IMG/VR virus record: IMGVR_UViG_3300020477_000034 | Span: 1-53,409 of that record | DNA from: a virus | DNA length: 53,409 bases | Strand: one strand, 5' to 3' | Shown: positions 7,744 through 15,797 of the stretch, one piece after another | Layout of the letters: each line of letters starts with the position of its first letter | Position numbering within the stretch: position 1 is the first letter of the stretch | Notes under the pieces: generated by a model | What the model saw: only the letters and a program-made list of their open reading frames with translations | Databases searched by the model: none | What the model was told of the DNA's origin: nothing | Translations under genes and position numbers: made by a program

Positions 7744-9369
7744 TTACTTAATAGAATAACAATTAATCTTTTCTTCTTTACCTTTTACTTTAACTTTACC
7801 AAGTTTATAGAACGGCAAATCTCCAGCGATACTATTTTCTGATATTACAATAGTTGTATTGAATTCTTTACTTTGACCTTCTAATCTACTTGCAAGATTA
7901 ACAGCGTCACCGATAACAGAATAGTCAAACCTTTGTTCACTACCCATATTACCTACAAGACAATCGCCTGTATTGATACCTATACCAATATTTAAAGGTG
8001 GGTTAAACTCTCCACTCTTATTCATTTCTCTAACGGTTCTTCTCATTTGATACGCAGATAATATTGCTAGTCTTTTATGTTCTGGATTATCAAGTGGTGC
8101 ATTCCAAAATGCCATTATACAATCACCCATATACTTATCAATAGTGCCACCATTTTTAAGTATTATACTTGTCATTGCAGTAAGAAACTTATTAACATAC
8201 TTAGCAACCTTTTCTGGTTCGCCTTTCATTGATTCAGTTATAGGAGTAAAACCTCTTATATCAGAAAACAAAAATGTCATTTCTTTTCTCTCTCCACCTA
8301 GTTTTAATAGTGATGGATTTTGTTGTAATTTTTTAACCATTTGAGGTGCTAGATAATGTTCAAATTGTTTTTTAATTTGTAGTTTCAATCTATTTTCTCT
8401 AGCAAAATTATTGTATATTAAATGACCTGAAACTAAAGTACCTATTACTAATGGACTTAACCAATCAGTTAGATATAAATTTTGTGTCCATAGATATATA
8501 CTTCCTAGTGCGATAGGTATAGAGTAACCAGCATACATTAATGCAGAAGATAATACACCTAATTTAGGAATAAAAAACAATAGTATTACACAACCTATTA
8601 TTATATAAAAAAATTCTAAACTAGATAACCAATGTGGTCTACTAATATATTTACCAGACAATAAAGTTTCTGTACTAACTGCCATAATTTCGTGTGTGTT
8701 TTTTAAACCATTTGGAGTTAATGCAAAAGTAGAACCTTTAAATGTAGTACCTATGAAAACTATTTTACCTTTCATAGATGACCAATCTTTATCTGTAAAA
8801 TCTACTCTAGGAATATGATGTCTAAAATCTAACCAAATATTATCTACTTCAGGTGTAGGAAATTTTATTACTTTTAATACGACTTCAGGTATTGATTTAT
8901 CCAGAGGTAGTTTTCTTATAGTACCATCTATATCAACAGGTACAGATACATTACCTATTGCTAATGCTCTTCTGGATATACTGATAAGATTTTTAACTTC
9001 ATTTGTTTCAGTTAGTATGACAGGATATTTTTGTATCATCTTCAAAAACATTTCATCACCACCTAGTCTATCTTTATGAGGAAAGACTACTTGTAATACT
9101 ACTAGAGCGGCACCATTTTTATACGCATTAATTATAGTGCGACCAAGTGTATCTCTTTTCCAAGGCCATTGTCCGTTCTTTTTAAGTGCTTTGTCTGAAA
9201 TATCCAATAGGACTAAAGATTTGGAATCTAAATGAGTCCCAAATTTCTGGTAAGTATCAAAGGTTGCTAGTCTAGTTGATTGTAATAGTACTGGATTTAC
9301 CAAGTAAATTCCAAGAAGTATAACAAAAGTGAGACAAGCAAACCATCTTGTAGTAAATATTTGATTCAT
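7744..9369 (-). CDS. CHASE2-domain class III adenylate/guanylate cyclase
   Basis: 541 residues from the chosen start. Order: one membrane helix (about 10-28); periplasmic CHASE2 sensor domain (about 30-245; TFDTYQK, VVLQVVFPHKD, VFIGTTFKG motifs); three membrane helices (about 252-320); cytoplasmic class III cyclase domain (about 360-520). Catalytic residues are present: metal Asp in FSDIRGFT (D370), Lys and second Asp in IDKYMGD (K412, D416), and the Asn/Arg pair in GDAVNLASRLEG (N491, R495). The base-selecting Lys with Ser (YSVIGD) favours ATP. An upstream in-frame ATG at 9433-9435 overlaps csgF, so I chose 9369, which has GAGAA upstream. A phage-borne sensor cyclase making cAMP is very unusual; it is divergent from the curli-like operon. 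Confidence 0.9.
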   Translation of the reverse strand: MNQIFTTRWFACLTFVILLGIYLVNPVLLQSTRLATFDTYQKFGTHLDSKSLVLLDISDKALKKNGQWPWKRDTLGRTIINAYKNGAALVVLQVVFPHKDRLGGDEMFLKMIQKYPVILTETNEVKNLISISRRALAIGNVSVPVDIDGTIRKLPLDKSIPEVVLKVIKFPTPEVDNIWLDFRHHIPRVDFTDKDWSSMKGKIVFIGTTFKGSTFALTPNGLKNTHEIMAVSTETLLSGKYISRPHWLSSLEFFYIIIGCVILLFFIPKLGVLSSALMYAGYSIPIALGSIYLWTQNLYLTDWLSPLVIGTLVSGHLIYNNFARENRLKLQIKKQFEHYLAPQMVKKLQQNPSLLKLGGERKEMTFLFSDIRGFTPITESMKGEPEKVAKYVNKFLTAMTSIILKNGGTIDKYMGDCIMAFWNAPLDNPEHKRLAILSAYQMRRTVREMNKSGEFNPPLNIGIGINTGDCLVGNMGSEQRFDYSVIGDAVNLASRLEGQSKEFNTTIVISENSIAGDLPFYKLGKVKVKGKEEKINCYSIK

Positions 9370-9386
9370 ATCAATTCTCGTCTGAC

Positions 9387-9401
9387 TATTTATTATAAAT
9401 A
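9387..9401. promoter_or_regulatory. Back-to-back T4-type late promoter boxes
   Basis: Plus strand TATAAATA at 9394-9401 points to csgF (ATG 9425, with TTAGGAG ribosome site). Minus strand AATAAATA, complementary to 9387-9394 and one mismatch from consensus, points to the cyclase. The two boxes abut within a 55-bp intergenic region. No TTGACA-type promoter is present there, suggesting late, coordinated expression. Confidence 0.55.
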
Positions 9402-9424
9402 TTATAGCAATTATTAGGAGAATT

Positions 9425-9883
9425 ATGAGATTCATTACAAGTATTATACTTACACTTGTCTTTATCTCTAGTGCATACTCAAGCGAACTAACATTTGAAT
9501 TTGATAGTCCTTCGTTTTCAGGTAAAGGAAAGTCTTCACATTATTTAACAATAGAGAACATTGAGAAAACTAGAAAAGACGCAATCAAGGCAGCGAACAA
9601 AGCGGCAGCTGATAAAGCAACAGCAGACGCAAAGGCAACTGCTATAGCTAAATTCAAAGCAAATTTAGAGAGTAGATTCTATACTGCTCTGGCAAAACAA
9701 ATTACGGACAATGTATTCGGTACAGATGGTCTACAACAAGACTCTGGTACATTTACATCACCAGTTGGTGGAGAAGTGGTCACTTGGACTACACCATCAG
9801 GTACAGGTAATGTAGTGGTAACGGTAACAGAATCAGATGGTACGGTAACAACTTATACTTTACCTAAAGAAGATAACTCGTAG
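9425..9883 (+). CDS. csgF: CsgF-like curli assembly factor
   Basis: 152 residues with a Sec signal peptide (cleavage likely after about residue 19, ...SAYSS). The mature N terminus, LTFEFDSPSFSG, matches the CsgF region that plugs into the CsgG pore (family pattern TFxFxNPxFGG). An Ala/Lys-rich helix (about 55-95) and a C-terminal beta region (VVVTVTESDGTVTTYTLP) also fit CsgF. In curli systems CsgF couples secretion of CsgA/B to surface nucleation. It directly precedes csgG, as in many operons. A loop insertion of Ala/Lys/Asp residues distinguishes it from the enterobacterial form. Confidence 0.85.
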   Translation: MRFITSIILTLVFISSAYSSELTFEFDSPSFSGKGKSSHYLTIENIEKTRKDAIKAANKAAADKATADAKATAIAKFKANLESRFYTALAKQITDNVFGTDGLQQDSGTFTSPVGGEVVTWTTPSGTGNVVVTVTESDGTVTTYTLPKEDNS

Positions 9884-9891
9884 GAAAAAAT

Positions 9892-11004
9892 ATGTTAAGA
9901 ATTATATCTTTGTTATTGCTTACACTCTTTTTGGGTAGTTGTGCGAGTACAAAATCAGATTTTGATGTAAGAACTCAAACGGTATCATATAAAGGATTGA
10001 CAGAAATTAATTCGCCAAAAGGTGAACCAGTAGTAATTGCTGTGTATGATTTTTTAGATATGACAGGACAAAAGAAACCAGGTGGTTCTTTTGCGTCAAT
10101 GAGTACAGCGGTAACGCAAGGGTCATATCAATTATTAATTAAAGCATTACAAGACGCAGGTGATGGCAAATGGTTTAGAGTTGTTGAAAGAGCAAGTCTA
10201 CCAAGTCTATTACAAGAGAGAAAATTAATAAGGTCTACAAGACAACAAGTAAATGGTGAAGGTGCAGAACCTTTACCACCATTACTATTCGCAGGTGCAT
10301 ATATCACAGGTGGTATAGTAGGATATGATAGTGATACTAAATCTGGTGGTGTTGGTGCAAGAATATTAGGTATTCAAGCACACAAACAATACAGACAAGA
10401 TGTGGTTACTATTATATTAAGATTAGTTAATGTACAAAGTGGTGAAGTAGTAATAACTACAACCGTTGAAAAGACTATACTTTCAGGCGAAACAGGTGCA
10501 GATGTATTTAAATACCTAGATACAGATACAATGTTAGTAGAGATTGAAATGGGAGTGGCAAGAAACGAACCAGTTACCTATGCAGTAAGAAAAGCAATAG
10601 AAAAAGGTGTAGTAGATTTAATTAATGAAGGTGCTAAAAAAGGTTTATGGGAAATTGATGAAACAATAGTGCCAGAAATTAAAGATTATGTAGAAGATGG
10701 TCACGCTTTAGATAAGTATGACGGAACACCAATTACCGTAGAGATAGGTGAAGAAAAAGTTGAGAAAACATACGAAGACTATCTTAAACAAAAAGAAGAA
10801 GAAAAAGAAGCAAGAAAAAGAGATATAAAAATTAAAATGGAATGCGAGAAAAACGCTAATGCTTCTGGTAAAGTATCAGAAGAGTGTACAAAACTCGTAG
10901 ATGAAAAAGATTGGGACGAAGTAGACAAACATACAGAACAGGAGAACAAGTCAGATGAAAAAGATAGTAATGGCAATAGTGATTCTTCTAGCGACACTAA
11001 CTAA
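9892..11004 (+). CDS. csgG: CsgG-like outer-membrane curli secretion pore
   Basis: 370 residues. Lipoprotein signal (LFLGSC lipobox, Cys about 17). CsgG core signatures run in order: SYKGLTEI, VAVYDFLDMTGQKKPGG, WFRVVERASLPSLLQERK, GGIVGYDSDTKSGGVGAR, RLVNVQSGEV, EKTILSG, NEPVTYAVRKAIEKGV and GLWEID. CsgG forms a nonameric outer-membrane channel for unfolded amyloid subunits. The core (about 1-270) is followed by an extra acidic/basic tail (about 271-370) not found in the usual about 277-residue protein. The tail coding region overlaps the next gene by 50 nt, so the extension could have been selected for coupling. Confidence 0.93.
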   Translation: MLRIISLLLLTLFLGSCASTKSDFDVRTQTVSYKGLTEINSPKGEPVVIAVYDFLDMTGQKKPGGSFASMSTAVTQGSYQLLIKALQDAGDGKWFRVVERASLPSLLQERKLIRSTRQQVNGEGAEPLPPLLFAGAYITGGIVGYDSDTKSGGVGARILGIQAHKQYRQDVVTIILRLVNVQSGEVVITTTVEKTILSGETGADVFKYLDTDTMLVEIEMGVARNEPVTYAVRKAIEKGVVDLINEGAKKGLWEIDETIVPEIKDYVEDGHALDKYDGTPITVEIGEEKVEKTYEDYLKQKEEEKEARKRDIKIKMECEKNANASGKVSEECTKLVDEKDWDEVDKHTEQENKSDEKDSNGNSDSSSDTN

Positions 11005-12040
11005 TAGTTTCGCTGGCAATTCTGTTTATATTCAGCAAGACAATCAAACTAGTGCAGGATCCGTCTATATAAAACAAGATGGTTCAGGTAATAAGTTTGG
11101 TTCTTCCTCAGCAAATTTTATAATTAATGGTCCTAACTTAACACTTATCATAAAACAATTAGGCGATAATAATGTTGCTGTAGATACCAACCACGACACT
11201 TTTTATGGGTCTAATATGACCTTTGATTACATTGCAACAGGCGATTCAAATGTATTAAGACTTGATTTAGATGACACAGGCGCAGATGGACACTATTACG
11301 ATATAGATATTACAGGTAACTCAAACATAGTAGAGTTAGATTCACATACAAGTGATGATATACAAGATACTCACATAGATTTAGATATTAAAGGTGACTC
11401 AAATGATTTTTGGGCATATTTAAGAGGTGACTCACACTTCTTATATGTTCTTATGTCAGGTGATTCAAATGATGTAGAGTTTTATGGTGCAACTAACTCA
11501 ACAGGTATGGTTGGTTCAAGTAAAGCAAATGTTATGATTGGTCCAAATGTAGAATCACACGGACAATTTGCAGATACAAGTGGTGACGAAGGTGCTACAA
11601 TTGATGTTTATATAATTGGTAGCTCCAATACGGTTCATATGGCAAGTTGGGGTGCTAGTAATTATCAAGTACACGATGTCATAGGTGATTCAAATGTATT
11701 AGATGTTCATCCAGACGCTGTAGGTTCTCACATAAGGATGATTCAATACGGCGATAATAATTATATGAAAACGGTTACAAGTGGTAACTCAAATGTTTAT
11801 AGATATTATGGAAGTGGTGGAAACAATAAGGCATATGTTTATATCTATACTTCAAACGCAGTAGTAGAATTAAAACAAACAGGTGGTTCAAACGAAGCAA
11901 ACTTAACCGTAAGTGGTGATTCAATTTACGATTACACTTTACTTGTTGACCAAGATGGTTCAGATAATTGTACATACTCTTTCAATAGAAACAATCAGAC
12001 AGCAGATACAACCGTTCAGCTAAACAATAGCGGGTGTTAA
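10955..12040 (+). CDS. Curlin-like secreted repeat (amyloid) protein
   Basis: 361 residues. Signal peptide (about 1-20, ...NSFAG), then about ten to twelve imperfect repeats of 20-30 residues. Each is a hydrophobic alternating strand followed by a turn G(D/N/S)(S/N)N, for example IKQDGSGNKF, IKQLGDNNVAV, ATGDSNVLRL, IKGDSNDFWA, LMSGDSNDVEF. Curlin repeats (SxxxxxQxGxxNxA) have this plan; the first and last repeats keep Gln (YIQQDNQ, VELKQTGGSN). The middle repeats are Asp rich and lack Gln. It starts 50 nt inside csgG with AGGAG upstream. Likely the secreted amyloid cargo of the CsgG/CsgF machine. Larger than CsgA (about 150 residues). Confidence 0.8.
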   Translation: MKKIVMAIVILLATLTNSFAGNSVYIQQDNQTSAGSVYIKQDGSGNKFGSSSANFIINGPNLTLIIKQLGDNNVAVDTNHDTFYGSNMTFDYIATGDSNVLRLDLDDTGADGHYYDIDITGNSNIVELDSHTSDDIQDTHIDLDIKGDSNDFWAYLRGDSHFLYVLMSGDSNDVEFYGATNSTGMVGSSKANVMIGPNVESHGQFADTSGDEGATIDVYIIGSSNTVHMASWGASNYQVHDVIGDSNVLDVHPDAVGSHIRMIQYGDNNYMKTVTSGNSNVYRYYGSGGNNKAYVYIYTSNAVVELKQTGGSNEANLTVSGDSIYDYTLLVDQDGSDNCTYSFNRNNQTADTTVQLNNSGC

Positions 12041-14185
12041 ATGCAAAAACTATTTCTCATAGTATCTTTCCTGGTACTTTTCTGTACTAGTGCAATAGCT
12101 CAAATAACAGGTCCAAAAGTTGGCGAAGTCATAGGTTCAATGGGTACGACTTGGAACGAAAGGGACGGTTCAACTGAAAACACTTCTACTGGTTATGAAT
12201 TACAGATGAACGACTTTCTTCAAACAGGTGAAGATGGTGGTATGATAATATCATATGTTGATAAAACTAAATTTACAATGGGACCAAATACAGAATTAAT
12301 TATTGATGAGTTTGCTTTTGATACTTCTGTTGTGCCAATAGAATTAGCAATGAACATATCGGTTAATGTAGGTTCATTTACATATGAATCTGGAAGTGTA
12401 TCAGAATTAGGTGGTGAAGTTAATATTAATGCTGGTAACGCTACGATTACGGTACAAGGTACAGCGTTTTCAGGTACCGTTGATACTTCAGGTAAAGCAA
12501 CAATTACTTTGTTGCCTGATAGTGATGGTTCAGTAGGTATGTTAACCGTATCTAATGACGCAGGTTCTCAAACAATTACAAACGCATTTAATTCCGTAAC
12601 CGTTTATAATAATGATTTAGCACCTACACCTCCTAAAATAGAAACTAATAAACAAAACATTATTGAGTTAGATAAATTTGAAGAAGATATAAAAGAAGAT
12701 GTTGAGAAATCTTTTGGTGATATGGATACTAAAGTTGAAAAAGCACAAGCAATGGAAGAGGCGATAATAAATGAAGAAGTAAATGTAGTAGAGAACAATG
12801 ACACAATTGTTCAAACAGATATGTCTGTTAGTGAAGGTGACGCAATAATTGAAACACAATCAATAGAAGAAAAAGGTTTAGATACAGCAGTTGTAGAATC
12901 AGAAGTAGATACATCTTACTATGATGAATGGGAAGATGATTTAAAAGAGTGGGGTTATATAGATGAAGATAACCAGATTTCTGTATGGGATGCTGAAGGT
13001 GAAAAGACTATGGATTGGGATGACGCTAAACAAATGTATGCTGAAATGGACCAAGCATATTTTGACGCAATAGGTTGTTCAGATTGTAGTTGGGATAGTG
13101 TTAATTGGGATGATATAAATTGGGATGAAGTTGATTGGGATGCTTATGATGAGGCATATAACGAAATTTTATCTGACTATGGTCTTGCTTCTTGGAATGT
13201 AGAAGTAGTTGAGGAAGATGTAGTTGAAGAAACTAAAGAAGAAACAGAAGCAGAAGTAGTTGAAGGATATACTTGGGAAGATTTTGCTTTAGATGACGCT
13301 TACTATAGCAATTCTGAATACATTGCTAATGGAGGTCCTCCTACATTAACGGTACAAAACTATTGTGAGTACAATGGTTACGAAGACTATTGGTGTAACC
13401 AAGACTATGTTGATTACTTAAACGATTGGTATAAAGATGACTGGACTTTAAAAGTAACCAATGATAGTTGGACTAAAGAAGCTAAAAAGATATTTGGTAA
13501 ATTATATGGTTGGTGTGGAAGTTGGCCAAACTATAAGATGTGTGCTGACCAACCTAAACCTTGGAAAATGAAAGATTTAAAAAAGACTTACATAACTGAT
13601 TGGGAATGGTCAGATTGGGATACATATTGGGACGCATTATACGATTGGTGGTACACAGGTTACGATTACAATAATGAAGATGACCAATCTAGTTGGGAAG
13701 ATGAATATGCTTACGAAGATGACTATGATATAGACGCAGAACTAGAAATATTATTAGCTAGTTATAATGAAGACGAGTGTTTAAAATATGGATACTATTG
13801 GGACAATGCTAATTCTAGTTGTGGTACTGAATGGGTTGATAATACTGGTGCAGAAACACAGGTAACTGCTAGTGGTGAAACTTTAAACTATACTACTGGA
13901 GATGTAACCCAAACTTTAACTACAACGGATGGGGTTACAGGTGCGACTTCAAGTGCTACTTCCACAGGAAGAGTATCAACATTAAATAATGATTTTGACG
14001 CTACTGCTTCTACTAGTGGTGACTACACAATTATAAATAGATATAACGATAATCATAGAGCTTATGTAAAAACTGAAACGAGTAATGAGGCAGATATTCA
14101 AATTTTACAAGATAAAGAAGCACAACACCTTGATGTGGGAAATTCCTCTACCCAAAATAATATAACAATAATACAGACAGATTAG
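12041..14185 (+). CDS. FecR-domain secreted protein with Asp/Trp/Tyr-rich region and curlin-like C terminus
   Basis: 714 residues. Signal peptide (about 1-21, ...TSAIAQ). FecR domain (about 25-190: FLQTGEDGGMIISYVDKT, TKFTMGPNTELIIDEF, AGNATITVQGTAFSGTVD). Then an acidic helical linker, and a long Asp/Trp/Tyr/Glu-rich region (about 290-590) with short repeats such as NWDDINWDEVDWDAYDEA and clustered Cys. The C-terminal about 70 residues (YTIINRYNDNHRAYVKTE; NNITIIQTD) revert to curlin-like strand-turn pattern. It starts one base after the curlin-like gene. FecR domains in bacteria are often encoded beside CHASE2 proteins, which matches the neighbouring cyclase. Could be a surface nucleator or adhesin; inferred. 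Confidence 0.75.
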   Translation: MQKLFLIVSFLVLFCTSAIAQITGPKVGEVIGSMGTTWNERDGSTENTSTGYELQMNDFLQTGEDGGMIISYVDKTKFTMGPNTELIIDEFAFDTSVVPIELAMNISVNVGSFTYESGSVSELGGEVNINAGNATITVQGTAFSGTVDTSGKATITLLPDSDGSVGMLTVSNDAGSQTITNAFNSVTVYNNDLAPTPPKIETNKQNIIELDKFEEDIKEDVEKSFGDMDTKVEKAQAMEEAIINEEVNVVENNDTIVQTDMSVSEGDAIIETQSIEEKGLDTAVVESEVDTSYYDEWEDDLKEWGYIDEDNQISVWDAEGEKTMDWDDAKQMYAEMDQAYFDAIGCSDCSWDSVNWDDINWDEVDWDAYDEAYNEILSDYGLASWNVEVVEEDVVEETKEETEAEVVEGYTWEDFALDDAYYSNSEYIANGGPPTLTVQNYCEYNGYEDYWCNQDYVDYLNDWYKDDWTLKVTNDSWTKEAKKIFGKLYGWCGSWPNYKMCADQPKPWKMKDLKKTYITDWEWSDWDTYWDALYDWWYTGYDYNNEDDQSSWEDEYAYEDDYDIDAELEILLASYNEDECLKYGYYWDNANSSCGTEWVDNTGAETQVTASGETLNYTTGDVTQTLTTTDGVTGATSSATSTGRVSTLNNDFDATASTSGDYTIINRYNDNHRAYVKTETSNEADIQILQDKEAQHLDVGNSSTQNNITIIQTD

Positions 14186-14195
14186 GGATAAATAA

Positions 14196-14651
14196 ATGGC
14201 AGAAAAATCACTAACTTCTTTAGAGAGAGAAGTCGCAGACAACAGGACAAGTATTGAGGTGCTGAGAACAGAACTAGAACAAAACTCAATGGTGCATAAA
14301 AGACTAGATACAGCGATTGAGAAGTTAACAGGTATATCTTCAAGTATTAAGTCTATGCTAGCAGTACACGAAGAAAAACTATCACAAGCAGAAAAATTAG
14401 ATGAAATTATCTTTTCTAAATTAAAGGAAAGACAAGTAGAGACAGAAACAAGATATGCGTCTCTAAAAGAGAATATGGACCTTACTGAAAAGCGTATTAT
14501 GAACGAGATTAAGTCTATCAAAAATACACTTGGAGATAGGGTAAATGTACTAGAGAAATGGAAGTGGTTGATTATAGGTGGGTCAATAGTAATAGGGTTT
14601 ATATTAGCTAGGAATTTTCCTCTAGTAATTGAACTTATGAAAGTCCAATAG
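14196..14651 (+). CDS. Coiled-coil protein with C-terminal membrane anchor
   Basis: 151 residues. A long coiled coil (about 5-120) is followed by one membrane span (WLIIGGSIVIGFILA, about 124-143). ATG at 14196 lies 10 nt after the FecR gene stop, so probably in the same transcript. Conserved proteins of this layout occur in marine T4-like phages; function unknown. It could be a tail-anchored part of the envelope block. Confidence 0.5.
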   Translation: MAEKSLTSLEREVADNRTSIEVLRTELEQNSMVHKRLDTAIEKLTGISSSIKSMLAVHEEKLSQAEKLDEIIFSKLKERQVETETRYASLKENMDLTEKRIMNEIKSIKNTLGDRVNVLEKWKWLIIGGSIVIGFILARNFPLVIELMKVQ

Positions 14652-14720
14652 GTTTTCTACCTTTTTAAAGGGCGAATTTACCTTGGCATTTTTTTCCCCA
14701 AATACCTTTTTTAGAGGTGC

Positions 14721-14749
14721 TTGACAAATAGCTCGTATTAGTGTAATAT
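14721..14749 (+). promoter_or_regulatory. sigma70-type promoter (TTGACA-17-TAATAT)
   Basis: TTGACA (14721-14726), 17-nt spacer, TAATAT (14744-14749), preceded by GGTGC. The -10 box covers an in-frame ATG at 14748, so the primase start is moved to 14778, about 22 nt downstream of the predicted transcription start. The 96 bases 14652-14747 are non-coding; a weak AGGT/ACCT hairpin with five T (about 14649-14666) may end the upstream transcript. Confidence 0.75.
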
Positions 14750-14777
14750 GAGTAATAATAATAATTATGAGATTGCT

Positions 14778-15782
14778 ATGTCCAGTTATATTGATTTAAA
14801 ATTCATAAATGAGATTTCGGTAAGATTAGGCCAATTTAAGAAAAAAGGTGACTATCTATTCAATTTCAGATGTCCTCATTGTGGGGATAGTCAGAAGTCA
14901 AAACTAAAAAGTAGAGGTTATTTCTATCGTAAGAAAAACGATATGTTTTTCAAATGCCATAATTGTGGTGTTGGTCAAAACCTTGCAAATTTTTTAAAAT
15001 TTATAGACCCAAAAGTCTATGAAACATATCTATTAGAAAGATATAAAACGGCGTCCCCAGCGACACCTAAACCAGAGTTTAAATTTGATTTTAAACCTGA
15101 TATAAAAGATGACCATATTAGTGAACTGAAAAGTATTGCTGAGTTAGACGCTCAACACCCAGCAAGAAAAGTTGTTGTAGAAAGACTTATTCCAGAGAAG
15201 TATTTTGATAAGTTATTTTTATGCGACAAATTTTATGAATGGGCACATAAGATTGCTCCAAGAAAATATAATAAACCGAAGTACGACCATCCTAGATTGA
15301 TTATTCCTTTCTATGATGAACAAGGTAAGGTGTTTGCTTATCAAGGTCGTGCCTTTGGAAAAGAAGTACCAAAATATGTAACCATTAAGTTAGATGAAAA
15401 TAAACAAAAAGTATTTGGACTTGAAAGAATAAATTTTGCAAAACATATATTTGTTGTAGAAGGACCTATTGATAGTTTATTTTTAGATAATTGTTTAGCT
15501 GCTGGTGGGGCAGATTTATCTTTAGATAGTAAAATCTCAAAAGATAAGGTCACATATATATTTGACAACGAACCTCGTAATAAAGAAATCATTAATAGAA
15601 TGGAAAAGATTATTGAACAAGGATATAACATTTTTATTTGGCCTAGTGAGATACAACTTAAAGATGTTAATGACTTAATTATGACAGGTGTAACCAAAGT
15701 ACAATTAGATGAAATTATAAGTATCAACACATACTCTAAATTATCAGCAAAACAAGCATTAGTAAATTATAAAAAAGTTTAA
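14778..15782 (+). CDS. 61: DNA primase, T4 gp61-type
   Basis: 334 residues. N-terminal zinc-binding domain with CPHC (Cys32, Cys35) and CHNC (Cys60, Cys63). Central basic region with YQGRAFG, and a Toprim-type catalytic segment (IFVVEGPIDSLFLDN, then DLSLDSK and TYIFDNEP). Makes RNA primers for lagging-strand synthesis with the T4-type helicase. The start at 14778 is chosen because the upstream in-frame ATG (14748) lies in the promoter -10. nrdA follows after 15 nt, so replication and dNTP genes are co-transcribed. Confidence 0.9.
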   Translation: MSSYIDLKFINEISVRLGQFKKKGDYLFNFRCPHCGDSQKSKLKSRGYFYRKKNDMFFKCHNCGVGQNLANFLKFIDPKVYETYLLERYKTASPATPKPEFKFDFKPDIKDDHISELKSIAELDAQHPARKVVVERLIPEKYFDKLFLCDKFYEWAHKIAPRKYNKPKYDHPRLIIPFYDEQGKVFAYQGRAFGKEVPKYVTIKLDENKQKVFGLERINFAKHIFVVEGPIDSLFLDNCLAAGGADLSLDSKISKDKVTYIFDNEPRNKEIINRMEKIIEQGYNIFIWPSEIQLKDVNDLIMTGVTKVQLDEIISINTYSKLSAKQALVNYKKV

Positions 15783-15797
15783 TATAAAGGAAAAATT

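Noticed and set aside
9370-9435. 22-residue N-terminal extension of the cyclase
   Set aside because: Would overlap csgF and both late promoter boxes; the ATG at 9369 has a ribosome site.
14034-14041. TATAAATA inside the FecR gene
   Set aside because: Deep within a coding region and not followed by a gene start at the usual distance; expected by chance in AT-rich DNA.
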